Source of the DNA: Coprococcus comes ATCC 27758
Lineage (GTDB): Bacteria; Bacillota; Clostridia; Lachnospirales; Lachnospiraceae
Reading direction: 5' to 3'
Assembly (NCBI RefSeq): GCF_025149785.1
Contig: NZ_CP102277.1
Location: forward strand, 1,178,001-1,242,000
DNA length: 64,000 nucleotides
The notes below the pieces were generated by a model, which was not told the origin of the DNA, made no database searches, and was given only the letters and a program-made list of their open reading frames with translations. A program made the translations under genes and the position numbers. The first letter of the stretch is position 1. Each line of letters starts with the position of its first letter. Below are positions 1-9,010 of this stretch, piece after piece.

Positions 1-29
1 GGGCGCGCTTTCGCTCCGCAAAAAACGCA

Positions 30-94
30 GCGGTACTAAGTTCGGTGATACCGCAAGCGTTATCCCCTCACTAAGTGCCGGCGTTTTTTGAGGG
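30..94 (+). repeat. Left arm of 65-nt imperfect inverted repeat
   Basis: Reads GCGG-TACTAAGTTCG at its start and CTCACTAAGT-CCG-CGTTT near its end. The same two blocks with the same spacing occur on the minus strand at 433-497. Confidence 0.6.
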
Positions 95-432
95 CCCGCC
101 AGCAGAATTATCGTTCTGCCCCGGGCTGTGCTATGACACCAGAACCGCATCGGCGAAGGGGGGAAGACGGCACCATAATACTAAGCGCACAAAAAACTAA
201 TACCAGGGGGGACGGCATCCGCTGCGCATCGCCTGGATGTGGTGTCTGACGGGAAGTGGTGGCAATGGATTTGCAGAAGTACTGGAGGTATATTGATAAG
301 GTATAAAGTTTACGTTCCTGAGCAACCTATCCCACTGAAATTAAAATAGTATTTTCCCAGTGCGGCAGCGAAGCGCCTCCGTACAACTTGTACTGGAGCG
401 ACAAACGCAAGCACCCATGCATTCGGAATGAA

Positions 433-497
433 CCCCATCGGAAACGTCGGTACTTAGTGAGAGGACGTCGTCAGACATCATCGAACTTAGTATCCGC
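433..497 (-). repeat. Right arm of 65-nt imperfect inverted repeat
   Basis: Read on the minus strand it starts GCGGATACTAAGTTCG and carries CTCACTAAGTACCG further on, matching the arm at 30-94. The conserved blocks are the CTAAG motifs; the sequence between them has diverged. Confidence 0.6.
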
Positions 498-564
498 TAC
501 GTTTGCGGACTAAGCGCGAGCGGGGGTGAATCCGAATCCATGGGTGTGTAACTTTGCCAACCAC

Positions 565-2355
565 CTACAACTTACAAACCTCCCTGTCGTAAGTTATCAG
601 CCCGTTTATTTCATCTTCGATGTCGGAGAGTTGTGTATATACTGCTCCGCACAATCCCTGTTCTTTGAGGGGGTCGATTTCTTCAGACATAAGTTTATGA
701 TAGGCTGCCTGGAATTCTTCCTGTGAAGAGCAGATTTTATATCCGTATGTCTTGCCGGAGCAGGTATGTCCTTTGACCTGGCAGGTGTAGCCTCCGTATT
801 CGGAAATGACGAAAGCGCGGTCAGATGGAGTTACGAACTGCTTTGCAAAGTAGTTATGTTCACTTTTGAAATCTCCCTGCCGTCTGTCAAACCATCCACT
901 GGCGGAATCGATGAGCCGGGTGTCATCCAGTTCGCGGAATAAGGCAGTGAGCTTTTTTGAATCAAACTGTCCCCAGCCTTCATTGAAGATTACCCAGGTG
1001 CTGATGCATGGGAATGCTTTTAGGGCAGTGACAGTTTCTTTGCATTCACGGATGAATTCTTCTCTGCCATGTACATTTTTCCTGCCGAAGAGAGGATGAA
1101 TCCGGTCACTGGTGTGAAGCTTGAATTTTGGAAAGAGTGCAGGCAGCCAGGTCATGAACGGAGCATTGTAGGTGCCACCGTTTACCATGTCCTGCCAGAC
1201 GATCATTCCAAGACGGTCGCAATGATAATACCATCTTGCAGTCTCGACTTTTACATGCTTACGGATCATGTTGAAGCCGAGATTTTTCATGGTCTGGATA
1301 TCATAGATCAGCGCTTCATCAGATGGTGCAGTGTAAAGCCCGTCCGGCCAGTATCCCTGATCCAGGACTCCATTCAGAAAAAGTGGTTCATGGTTCAGGC
1401 AGAAGCGGGGAAGTCCTTTTTTATCCGGTTCGATGGTAAAGGTACGCATTGCAAAATAGCCGGTGACTTTATCTTCGCCTGCTTGTATCTCAATTGTATA
1501 AAGATAAGGATCATCAGGATTCCAGGGATGCATATTGTTGACGTCACAGTAGCAGGAGTAACAGCAAAGAGAGTCAGACTGATTGGTGCAGATCCCTTTG
1601 GAAATCAGGCGACCGTCCATGTCTCTGACGTGACAGACAACCGCTTCGGCATCGCTGCATCCGGAAATCGGATGATTTAAAAGAAGGGATACATGTACCG
1701 TCTCTTTTTCATATAAAGGGGTGAGTTCCAGTTTTTTGACATAGACAGCCGGAACCCATTCCATCCATACTGTCTGCCAGATTCCACTCTGGGCAGTGTA
1801 GAACATTCCGCCACGCTTTAATTTCTGTTTTCCAACACTGTGATAAGAAGTGTCGGAACGGTCTTCAATGTGTACAGTCAGAGTGTTGCAACCCTCCTGC
1901 AGAGCATCTGTGATATCAGCAGAAAATGGAAGATATCCGCCGATATGTGAGACAACTACTTTTCCATTTACCAGAACTTTCGCATACTGATCGACTGCAC
2001 CAAAATGCAAGATGCACCGGGATCCGTCGGAAGGAAGGCACTTGACTGACAGCAGGCGCTCACAGAGCATTTTTTCGTGCGGCTTTAACTGGAAACCGGC
2101 ACCGGAAAGAGGGGCTTCCGGAGAAAAAGGAACGAGAAGAGTTCCTTCTTTGGTTATGGTATTTTTTTCTGAAAGAACTGTGTAATTCCATTCTCCATTC
2201 AGGTTGATATATTGATCGCGGATCATTTGCGGACGTGGATATTCTTCCAGTATGTGCTGCGGATCAAGAGCTTTTCCCCAACGGGTAGTCAGTGTCTGAT
2301 GGGAAACTTTTCTGGGAAAGATCCGTACACTTGCAAGTGCTGCTAAAAGATTCAT
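565..2355 (-). CDS. Glycoside hydrolase family 2 protein (beta-galactosidase/beta-glucuronidase type)
   Basis: A 596-aa cytoplasmic enzyme without a signal peptide. The order is typical of GH2: an N-terminal jelly-roll sugar-binding domain (about 30-200), an immunoglobulin-like domain (about 205-310) and a TIM barrel (about 315-590). The acid/base residue is E459 in the FNEGWGQ motif and the nucleophile is E519 in SEYGGY. These are the family's catalytic positions; the actual sugar (galactoside, glucuronide or other) cannot be read from the sequence. The start at 2355 is backed by GAAAGAGG eight bases upstream. The gene ends close to the repeat-rich segment at the window edge, and its C-terminus (YDREVCKL) is about where GH2 proteins of this subgroup stop. 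Confidence 0.85.
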   Translation of the reverse strand: MNLLAALASVRIFPRKVSHQTLTTRWGKALDPQHILEEYPRPQMIRDQYINLNGEWNYTVLSEKNTITKEGTLLVPFSPEAPLSGAGFQLKPHEKMLCERLLSVKCLPSDGSRCILHFGAVDQYAKVLVNGKVVVSHIGGYLPFSADITDALQEGCNTLTVHIEDRSDTSYHSVGKQKLKRGGMFYTAQSGIWQTVWMEWVPAVYVKKLELTPLYEKETVHVSLLLNHPISGCSDAEAVVCHVRDMDGRLISKGICTNQSDSLCCYSCYCDVNNMHPWNPDDPYLYTIEIQAGEDKVTGYFAMRTFTIEPDKKGLPRFCLNHEPLFLNGVLDQGYWPDGLYTAPSDEALIYDIQTMKNLGFNMIRKHVKVETARWYYHCDRLGMIVWQDMVNGGTYNAPFMTWLPALFPKFKLHTSDRIHPLFGRKNVHGREEFIRECKETVTALKAFPCISTWVIFNEGWGQFDSKKLTALFRELDDTRLIDSASGWFDRRQGDFKSEHNYFAKQFVTPSDRAFVISEYGGYTCQVKGHTCSGKTYGYKICSSQEEFQAAYHKLMSEEIDPLKEQGLCGAVYTQLSDIEDEINGLITYDREVCKL

Positions 2356-2390
2356 AAAAAAACCTCTTTCGTTAAATATTCTTATAGTCT

Positions 2391-2396
2391 ATTGTA
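2391..2396 (-). promoter_or_regulatory. Extended -10 promoter element of the GH2 gene
   Basis: Minus-strand TGG-TACAAT lies about 36 bases upstream of the start codon. No good -35 box is visible, so this would be an extended -10 promoter. Confidence 0.35.
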
Positions 2397-2556
2397 CCAT
2401 GTGACAACAAAAACACTGCACATTTTATAGAAATTTTAGAAATGAAAACAGTGGGGAAAAACGGATTGTAAAAAAGAAAGAATCAGTTTATCATAAGAAT
2501 ATAAGAAAAGATGAGCTGTGAGAACACAGACAAAGAGCAGGCAGGAGGAAAGACCG

Positions 2557-3306
2557 ATGAAAATAGTTTTAGATACACATGCACATACCATTGTCAGCGG
2601 ACATGCATACAATACGATACGTGAGATGGCACAGATGGCGAAAGAGAAAGGACTGGAGGCATTTGCACTGACTGAACATGCACCGCAGATGCCGGGAACC
2701 TGTCATGAGTTCTATTTCCAGAATCTGCATATCGTACCGCGTGAAATGTACGGCGTGAGACTGTTCATGGGTGTGGAACTGAATATTATGAATGAAAAGG
2801 GAGAGGTTGACCTTCCGGAGAGCACACTTTGTCAGATGGATATTGCAATTGCAAGTATTCATGGACCTTGTTATAAAGGCGAGCGGACGGAAGAGGCAAT
2901 CACGGCGGCATACCTTGCGGCAATGGAGAATCCGCTGATTCACATTATTGGACATCCGGATGACGGAAGATATCCGGTGGATTATGAACAGCTGGCCAAA
3001 AAAGCAAAAGAGACAGGAACCGTTCTGGAGGTAAATAACGGTTCGTTAAGACCTGGCGGATTCCGCGTGGATACCAGGAAAAATGATTTAAAAATGCTGG
3101 AATACTGTAAGAAATACGAAGTTCCGGTTACGATGGGAAGCGACGCACATATGGATGTAGATCTTGCAGATTACAGTTATGCGCTTCCGGTGATCGAGGA
3201 GAGTCATTTTCCGGAAGAACTGATCGTTAATACTTCTGCAGAGCTTCTGAAATCATGTATTCAGTATAAACGGAATATGTGGAAACAGAAAAAAGTGAAT
3301 TGTTAA
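2557..3306 (+). CDS. PHP-domain phosphatase (YcdX-like)
   Basis: A 249-aa member of the PHP (polymerase and histidinol phosphatase) family of metal-dependent phosphoesterases. Metal ligands are visible in THAHT near the N-terminus, in ALTEHAP around residue 45, in the GVELN and SIHGP segments, in IGHPDD and in the C-terminal MGSDAH. The set is complete, so an active YcdX-type phosphatase is likely; the substrate is unknown. The ATG at 2557 was chosen because GGAGG lies just before it; a GTG at 2518 in the same frame lacks this. It stands alone between a divergent GH2 gene and the DUF1836 gene. Confidence 0.85.
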   Translation: MKIVLDTHAHTIVSGHAYNTIREMAQMAKEKGLEAFALTEHAPQMPGTCHEFYFQNLHIVPREMYGVRLFMGVELNIMNEKGEVDLPESTLCQMDIAIASIHGPCYKGERTEEAITAAYLAAMENPLIHIIGHPDDGRYPVDYEQLAKKAKETGTVLEVNNGSLRPGGFRVDTRKNDLKMLEYCKKYEVPVTMGSDAHMDVDLADYSYALPVIEESHFPEELIVNTSAELLKSCIQYKRNMWKQKKVNC

Positions 3307-3353
3307 TACGTCATTTACGTTAAAAAAGTCTGTATGAAAGATAGAGAAAAGAC

Positions 3354-3382
3354 TTGATATCTAGTTTTTAATACTATATAAT
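3354..3382 (+). promoter_or_regulatory. Sigma-A type promoter of the DUF1836 gene
   Basis: TTGATA, a 17-nt spacer, then TATAAT, ending 22 bases before the start codon of the next gene. Confidence 0.7.
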
Positions 3383-3404
3383 ATCTATATTGAGGTGAAA
3401 AAGA

Positions 3405-4007
3405 ATGACGATAAATACGGAAGATTTATTAAACAGTATCCTGGAAAGTGTCGGCAGAATTGATTATATTCATCCGGTAGATATTCCGAATATAGATTTA
3501 TATATGGATCAGGTAACAACTTTTATGGAGGAACAGCTCAGTTCGACGAAGCGTTATGAGGATGATAAGATCCTGACGAAAACGATGATCAATAATTATG
3601 CGAAAAACAATCTGCTTCCGCCTCCGAATAAGAAAAAGTATTCCAAAGAGCACCTTCTGGTTTTAATTTTTGTCTATTATTTTAAGAACCTGCTCTCAAT
3701 CAAAGATATTGAGATTTTGTTAAAGCCACTGACAGACAAATATTTTGCTGTGGATTCGGAATTTGACATGGAAAGTATCTATGAAGAAGTCTGTAAGATG
3801 GAAAAAAGCAGGATCGGAGAGTTGCAGGATAGTATTCGTAAGGCGTATGAGACTGCTGAGCATTCTTTTGTATGTGTGGATGATGAAGAAAGAGAACAGC
3901 TTCAGAAGTTTGCCTTTATCTGTAATCTCAGTTTTGATGTGTATGTGAAAAAGCAACTGATTGAAAAAATGGTGGACGAACTTCCAAAGCCGAATAAGAA
4001 AAAATAA
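3405..4007 (+). CDS. DUF1836 domain-containing protein
   Basis: A 200-aa soluble protein. The central part (about 60-165) matches the DUF1836 family: TKTMINNYAK followed by a proline-rich turn and the YSKEHLLVLIFVYYFKNLLS helix, a layout that resembles a MerR-like winged helix-turn-helix with a C-terminal helical region. Members are common in Clostridia and are usually thought to be regulators, but no function is established. It is monocistronic, with a clear promoter upstream and a terminator downstream. The start has a GAGG site eight bases upstream. Confidence 0.8.
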   Translation: MTINTEDLLNSILESVGRIDYIHPVDIPNIDLYMDQVTTFMEEQLSSTKRYEDDKILTKTMINNYAKNNLLPPPNKKKYSKEHLLVLIFVYYFKNLLSIKDIEILLKPLTDKYFAVDSEFDMESIYEEVCKMEKSRIGELQDSIRKAYETAEHSFVCVDDEEREQLQKFAFICNLSFDVYVKKQLIEKMVDELPKPNKKK

Positions 4008-4034
4008 AAGCGTTAGCTTTTTTAAGAAGAATAA

Positions 4035-4076
4035 AAAAAGGAACGGATTTCAGATTTTGAAATTCGTTCCTTTTTG
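4035..4076 (+). terminator. Rho-independent terminator after DUF1836 gene
   Basis: An A-run, a GGAACG-ATTTCA stem with its complement TGAAATTCGTTCC, then a T-run. The flanking A and T runs would let it work for the convergent yerC-like gene as well. Confidence 0.8.
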
Positions 4077-4131
4077 CTATTATGTGTTTGGCAATAGCTG
4101 TTACTACCAACTCCTGCCGGTGTCTGTAAAA

Positions 4132-4440
4132 TTAAGATTCGGATTCTTCAGCCCCTGCCTGAAGTCTCTCAAATACCATATCGTATCCATCATTACCATA
4201 ATTAAGAGAGCGGTTTACGCGGCTGATTGTTGCTGTGGAAGCACCAGTCTTTTCTGCAATCTCCAGGTATGTTTTCTGATCACGTAGCATCTTAGCTACT
4301 TCAAAACGCTGTGAAAGCGATAAAAGCTCATTGATCGTGCAGACATCTTCAAAGAATGTGTAGCATTCTTCTCTGCTTTTCAGACTGAGAACGGCATCAA
4401 ATAAAGAATCGACCGCTTCTGTTCTGATTTTTCTACTCAT
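4132..4440 (-). CDS. TrpR-like protein YerC/YecD
   Basis: A 102-aa protein of the TrpR/YerC/YecD family. The helix-turn-helix is visible around residues 40-80: LSQRFEVAKML, then TYLEIAEKTGASTATISRVNR. The family is related to the tryptophan repressor, but no ligand is known for this branch. The start at 4440 is preceded by GGAGGG six bases away. An upstream in-frame ATG (4521) would add 27 residues with no homologous character. It is divergent from pcrA, a neighbourhood common in Lachnospiraceae. The C-terminus is short and acidic. Confidence 0.85.
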   Translation of the reverse strand: MSRKIRTEAVDSLFDAVLSLKSREECYTFFEDVCTINELLSLSQRFEVAKMLRDQKTYLEIAEKTGASTATISRVNRSLNYGNDGYDMVFERLQAGAEESES

Positions 4441-4623
4441 TATATTATCCCTCCATGACAAATAATCAATAAGAGTGTGACATAAACTGCCCCACTCATT
4501 CATACAATGACATATTAGCACATTAAAATTTTAAAGTCCAGATATTTTGCAAAATTTTACAGATAAGAAAAAAGGAGCTGGATTTTTCTATTTTTACGAC
4601 GAAAAATAGGGACGAGAGATTCT

Positions 4624-4652
4624 TTGACACCCCACTTTTTTTATAATATAAT
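4624..4652 (+). promoter_or_regulatory. Sigma-A promoter of pcrA
   Basis: Consensus TTGACA, exactly 17 nt, then consensus TATAAT. It ends 45 bases before the pcrA start. Confidence 0.8.
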
Positions 4653-4697
4653 GATGCAATAGAGCCTCGAGAGAGGAGAAGAAAGAGGAACAAAAAT

Positions 4698-6935
4698 ATG
4701 AGTATTTATGATACATTAAATGACAGACAGCAGGAGGCCGTTTTCTATACAGAGGGCCCGCTTCTGATCCTTGCCGGAGCAGGATCCGGTAAGACACGTG
4801 TCCTTACACACAGGATTGCCTGGTTGATCGATCAGATAGGTGTGAACCCATGGAATATCTTGGCGATCACATTTACGAACAAGGCAGCCGGGGAGATGCG
4901 TGAGAGAGTGGATCAGATTGTTGGATTCGGTTCGGAGAGTATCTGGGTGAGCACCTTCCATTCAATGTGTGTGCGGATCCTGCGCAGATATATTGACCGG
5001 CTTGGGTATGATACAAATTTTACGATTTATGATGCAGATGATCAGAAGACACTGATCAAGGATGTGTGTAAATATTTGCAGATTGATACGAAAATGTTTA
5101 AGGAACGGTCGCTTCTTAGTGCGATTTCTTCTGCAAAAGATGAGCTTGTCACACCGGAAGAGATGACACTTCGTGCGGAAGGGGATTGGGCGAAAAAGAA
5201 GATTGCACAGGTTTATACCGAGTATGAAAAGCAGCTGAAAGCTAACAATGCACTCGATTTTGACGATCTGCTTTTAAAGACAGTACAGCTTCTTCAGACA
5301 CAGCCGGACGTGTTGGAGTATTATCAGGAAAGATTCCGTTATATCATGGTGGATGAGTATCAGGATACGAATACGGTACAGTTTAAGCTGGTAAGCCTTC
5401 TTGCCGGTAAGTATCAGAATCTGTGTGTAGTTGGTGATGACGACCAGTCGATCTACAAATTCAGGGGTGCGAATATCATGAATATCCTGAATTTTGAAAA
5501 AGAATATCCGAATGCGAAAGTGATCAAGCTGGAACAGAATTACCGTTCCACATCCACAATCCTGAACGCCGCAAATGAAGTGATCCGTCACAATACAGGA
5601 CGAAAAGAGAAGTCGCTCTGGACCGAGAATGGTGAGGGTGAGAAGATTCAGTTCCGTCAGTTTGATTCTGCTTACGATGAGGCGGATTATATTGTCAGTG
5701 ATATCAAAGACAAGGTGAACAGTGGAAAAAGAGAATATAAGGATTTCGCTATTTTATACAGAACCAATGCGCAGTCACGTATATTCGAGGAAAAGATGGT
5801 GGTATCCAATGTTCCGTATAAGATCGTTGGTGGAGTAAACTTCTATGCAAGACGCGAAATAAAGGATCTGCTGGCATATTTAAAAACAGTAGATAATGGA
5901 AAAGATGATCTGGCAGTACGGAGGATCATCAATGTACCGAAGAGGGGAATCGGACTGACAACTATCGGAAGGGTGCAGGATTATGCAACGGAACGGGAGA
6001 TCAGTTTCTATGAAGCAATCCTGGCTGCAGGATCGGTTCCGGGAATCGGACGTGCGCTTGGCAAAATCGAATCCTTTGCAGCCCTGATTGAGCATTTTAA
6101 AGCCGAAGGCGAACGCATGAGTGTAGCGGAATTGATGGATGAGATTATCGATGCAACTGGATATGTAGAAGAACTGCAGGCAGATTCTGATGAAGAAGCA
6201 GAAAGCCGTCTGGAAAATATTGAAGAGCTTCGGAATAAAATTGTTGCATACGAGGAGTCCTGTGAAGCAGAAGATGAAAAATCGACACTTTCCGGTTTTT
6301 TGGAGCAAGTGGCATTGGTTGCAGATATCGACAGTCTTGATGAGGAGACGGACTATGTGGTGCTGATGACTTTACATAGTGCGAAAGGCCTGGAATTTCC
6401 ACATGTCTATCTCGCCGGCCTGGAAGATGGGATTTTCCCAAGCTATATGACGATCACGGCAGATGATCCGGCAGAGCTGGAAGAAGAGAGAAGACTCTGT
6501 TATGTGGGAATTACCCGTGCAAAGGAGAATCTGACGCTGACCTGTGCAAGACGACGGATGGTACATGGTGAGACACAGTATAATAAGATGTCCAGATTCT
6601 TAAAAGAGATTCCGCTGAGTCTGCTTTCTACCGGTGCCCTGTTCAAAAAAGAGCAGACAGAGGAGGAACCAAAGGTATCTACTTACCGTCAGGCAAAGCA
6701 GGCATTTGCGACAAAAGCGTTCGCAGCGACAAAGCCTGCACAGCAGTTTACTGTGACCAAGGGAAAAGGTCCGGGATATGATGTGGGGGACAGAGTGCGT
6801 CATATTAAGTTTGGGGAAGGTCTGGTGACACAGATCACAGAAGGCGGACGAGACTATGAAGTGACTGTGGACTTTGATACGGCGGGCACGAAGAAGATGT
6901 TTGCCATGTTTGCAAAACTGCAGAAAATTGACTAA
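4698..6935 (+). CDS. pcrA: ATP-dependent DNA helicase PcrA (UvrD/Rep superfamily 1A)
   Basis: A 745-aa 3'-5' helicase used in repair, plasmid rolling-circle replication and removal of proteins from DNA. All SF1A motifs are present: Q motif LNDRQQEAV, Walker A GAGSGKT (about residue 28), motif Ia TFTNKAAGEM, motif II VDEYQDTN, motif III GDDDQSIYKFRGA, motif IV YRS, motif V TLHSAKGLEF and motif VI YVGITRAKE. The C-terminal 70 residues (GYDVGDRVRHIKFGEG) form the Tudor-like domain typical of PcrA, which binds RNA polymerase. Length and domain order are normal. AGAGGAGAAG and GAGG sites lie upstream of the ATG at 4698. Confidence 0.97.
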   Translation: MSIYDTLNDRQQEAVFYTEGPLLILAGAGSGKTRVLTHRIAWLIDQIGVNPWNILAITFTNKAAGEMRERVDQIVGFGSESIWVSTFHSMCVRILRRYIDRLGYDTNFTIYDADDQKTLIKDVCKYLQIDTKMFKERSLLSAISSAKDELVTPEEMTLRAEGDWAKKKIAQVYTEYEKQLKANNALDFDDLLLKTVQLLQTQPDVLEYYQERFRYIMVDEYQDTNTVQFKLVSLLAGKYQNLCVVGDDDQSIYKFRGANIMNILNFEKEYPNAKVIKLEQNYRSTSTILNAANEVIRHNTGRKEKSLWTENGEGEKIQFRQFDSAYDEADYIVSDIKDKVNSGKREYKDFAILYRTNAQSRIFEEKMVVSNVPYKIVGGVNFYARREIKDLLAYLKTVDNGKDDLAVRRIINVPKRGIGLTTIGRVQDYATEREISFYEAILAAGSVPGIGRALGKIESFAALIEHFKAEGERMSVAELMDEIIDATGYVEELQADSDEEAESRLENIEELRNKIVAYEESCEAEDEKSTLSGFLEQVALVADIDSLDEETDYVVLMTLHSAKGLEFPHVYLAGLEDGIFPSYMTITADDPAELEEERRLCYVGITRAKENLTLTCARRRMVHGETQYNKMSRFLKEIPLSLLSTGALFKKEQTEEEPKVSTYRQAKQAFATKAFAATKPAQQFTVTKGKGPGYDVGDRVRHIKFGEGLVTQITEGGRDYEVTVDFDTAGTKKMFAMFAKLQKID

Positions 6936-7015
6936 AATTGCACTATGTGCCTAAGAAACACATTCTTTTTCGGAAAATCTGTGCAATATGGTGGAAATTA
7001 TGCATGGATTTGTGG

Positions 7016-7021
7016 TATACT
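7016..7021 (+). promoter_or_regulatory. Extended -10 element before the small membrane protein
   Basis: TGG-TATACT, an extended -10 hexamer, lies 53 bases before the preferred start codon. The -35 side is weak. Confidence 0.45.
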
Positions 7022-7074
7022 AGCTATAAACAATGAGTGAGCCGAAGCAGAGAGTGACGGCAGAAAGGGCGTGT

Positions 7075-7323
7075 ATGGAGATGAACAGAATCGAAGAATT
7101 ACTTGCAACAACGAAACTCAACGATATGATGCATAAGAAAGATGATGATCAGAAGACAACTGTTCTCTGGATTCTTGCAATTATCGGTGCGGTAGCAGCA
7201 GTTGCAGCAATTGCATATGCAGTATATTGTTTCTTTACTCCGGATTATCTGGAAGACTTTGAAGAAGATTTTGACGATGATTTCGACAATGATTTCTTCA
7301 GTGATGAAGATGAAGTACAGTAA
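7075..7323 (+). CDS. Small single-pass membrane protein with acidic tail
   Basis: An 82-aa protein: a short basic/charged N-terminus, one hydrophobic segment (about 29-54, VLWILAIIGAVAAVAAIAYA), and a tail almost entirely Asp, Glu and Phe. I do not recognise a function. Start 7075 has AAAGGG six bases upstream; an in-frame ATG at 7033 is only 12 bases from the promoter -10 and lacks a ribosome site. The gene lies between pcrA and the rRNA methyltransferase and has its own promoter and terminator. Confidence 0.65.
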   Translation: MEMNRIEELLATTKLNDMMHKKDDDQKTTVLWILAIIGAVAAVAAIAYAVYCFFTPDYLEDFEEDFDDDFDNDFFSDEDEVQ

Positions 7324-7339
7324 TATTAAGAAAGCAGCG

Positions 7340-7373
7340 AAGGCAGGAATTGTCAAAGATTCCTGCCTTTTCT
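7340..7373 (+). terminator. Rho-independent terminator
   Basis: AAGGCAGGAA, an 8-nt loop, TTCCTGCCTT and a T-run. Confidence 0.8.
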
Positions 7374-7393
7374 ATGTGAGGGTATATAGATAG

Positions 7394-8761
7394 ATGAAAA
7401 AAGGACAGATATTAGAAGGATATATAGAAAGGGTAGATTTCCCGAATAAAGGATTTGCCGTGGTAGAGGACGAAGAAAAAAAAGTGATCGTGAAGAATAC
7501 CGTTCCGGAACAAAAGGTGCGTTTCGCGGTGAATAAGATACGAAAAGGTCAGGCAGAGGGACGGCTTCTGGAAATTCTGGAGCATTCACCGGAAGAATGT
7601 CAGCCGGCATGTCCGCATTTTGGAGTTTGTGGCGGATGCACTTATCAGAATCTGCCGTATGAAAAGCAGGTGGAGATGAAGGAAGCGCAGATCCATGCAA
7701 TGATGGATGCGGCGGTTGATGGTGATTATATCTGGGAGGGTGTTAAAGAAAGCCCGGTCAGAGAGGCATATCGCAATAAAATGGAATTTTCTTTTGGAGA
7801 CGAATATAAGGACGGACCTCTTGCACTTGGCATGCATAAAAGAGGCAGCTTTCACGATATTGTAAATGTTACAGAATGCAAGATTGTGGATGAGGATTTC
7901 AGACGAATTATAAAGGCTGTTCTGGAGTTTGCGACAGATACAGGTCTTCCGTATTATCACAGAATGCGCCATACTGGATTTTTCCGTCATCTTCTTGTGA
8001 GAAAGGCAGTTCGCACCGGAGAAATTCTGATTGATCTGGTAACAACATCGGAGGCACAGCTAGATGAAGCCAGACTGGTGGAAAAGCTTACCGGTCTTTC
8101 TTATGATGGGAAGCTTGCCGGAATTCTTCATACAACCAACAACAGCCTTGCGGATGTGGTAAAAGATGAAGGAACCAAAATTTTATATGGACAGGATTAT
8201 TTCTATGAGGAACTTCTGGGACTGAAGTTCAAGATCACACCATTTTCTTTCTTCCAGACTAATTCCCTTGGCGCGGAAGTGCTTTATGAGGCAGCAAGAT
8301 CTTATATCGGTGAGACGAAAGATAAGGTAATCTTTGATCTCTACAGTGGAACCGGAACGATTGCACAGATCCTTGCACCAGTGGCAAAAAAAGTAGTAGG
8401 TGTGGAGATCGTTGAAGAGGCTGTAGAGGCTGCAAAAGAAAATGCTGCTTTAAATGGACTCGATAACTGTACCTTCTGGGCTGGAGATGTGTTGAAAGTA
8501 ATCGATGATCTGGGTGAAGTACCGGATCTGATCGTATTGGATCCACCAAGAGACGGTGTGCATCCGAAAGCACTGGAAAAGATCATTGATTTTGGTGTGG
8601 AAAGAATGGTTTATATTGCCTGCAAGCCGACCAGCCTGGCAAGAGATCTGGAGCTTCTGCAGGGAAGAGGATATCAGGTAGAACGGATTGGGTGTGTGGA
8701 TCTTTTTCCGAGCACTTATCACGTCGAGACGGTCTGTTTGCTGTCAAGAAAAGATAAATAA
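7394..8761 (+). CDS. 23S rRNA (uracil-5-)-methyltransferase, RumA/RlmD-RlmCD type
   Basis: A 455-aa SAM-dependent RNA methyltransferase that makes 5-methyluridine in 23S rRNA. Order: TRAM RNA-binding domain (1-60), 4Fe-4S site (C-x5-C-x2-C in ACPHFGVCGGC plus a fourth Cys in TECKIVD), then the catalytic Rossmann domain with FDLYSGTGTI, LDPPRDGVHP and the nucleophilic Cys in YIACKP. In Gram-positive bacteria one such enzyme (RlmCD) can modify two uridines; which site this one uses cannot be read here. A paralogue without TRAM lies at 30968-32143. A modest ribosome site (GTGAGGG) precedes the start. Confidence 0.92.
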   Translation: MKKGQILEGYIERVDFPNKGFAVVEDEEKKVIVKNTVPEQKVRFAVNKIRKGQAEGRLLEILEHSPEECQPACPHFGVCGGCTYQNLPYEKQVEMKEAQIHAMMDAAVDGDYIWEGVKESPVREAYRNKMEFSFGDEYKDGPLALGMHKRGSFHDIVNVTECKIVDEDFRRIIKAVLEFATDTGLPYYHRMRHTGFFRHLLVRKAVRTGEILIDLVTTSEAQLDEARLVEKLTGLSYDGKLAGILHTTNNSLADVVKDEGTKILYGQDYFYEELLGLKFKITPFSFFQTNSLGAEVLYEAARSYIGETKDKVIFDLYSGTGTIAQILAPVAKKVVGVEIVEEAVEAAKENAALNGLDNCTFWAGDVLKVIDDLGEVPDLIVLDPPRDGVHPKALEKIIDFGVERMVYIACKPTSLARDLELLQGRGYQVERIGCVDLFPSTYHVETVCLLSRKDK

Positions 8762-9010
8762 AGGCTGAAAAGTGGCGTATTTCCGGGCTTTTTGTAAGGT
8801 TAGTATCATCAGAGAAGCCTTGCGGAAAGCTCGGTTTTCTTGTATGGAAACATATCTACTGCAAAATGTATGTCAGGTTGTAACCTCGGATTAGATGTCA
8901 GGCATTTTGGGATGATTTTTGGAAAATGAAAAAGGGTGACAACCAATCCGGCAACTCGACCATTTTGGGTGGTTGTAGGCAGTGGAATAGATGTAAGGGG
9001 GATAGATGTT

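Larger units (their letters stand above)
1..564. other. Non-coding 5' segment with inverted CTAAG-rich repeats
   Basis: No convincing gene was found on either strand. The stretch is richer in G+C than its neighbours and carries six copies of a CTAAG core (near 35, 72, 182, 454, 487 and 511, the fourth and fifth on the minus strand). It is framed by two 65-nt arms in opposite orientation (30-94 and 433-497). The middle part contains several small hairpins. It looks like an intergenic repeat, a structured RNA or a non-autonomous mobile element, but I cannot name the family. Confidence 0.5.

Noticed and set aside
30-497. Integron attC site or group II intron ends
   Set aside because: No integrase or reverse transcriptase nearby, and no domain V or attC R-box pattern could be placed.
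1069-1680. Long plus-strand open frame of 203 codons inside the GH2 region
   Set aside because: It lies antisense to the GH2 gene, which carries all catalytic motifs; no family features or ribosome site.
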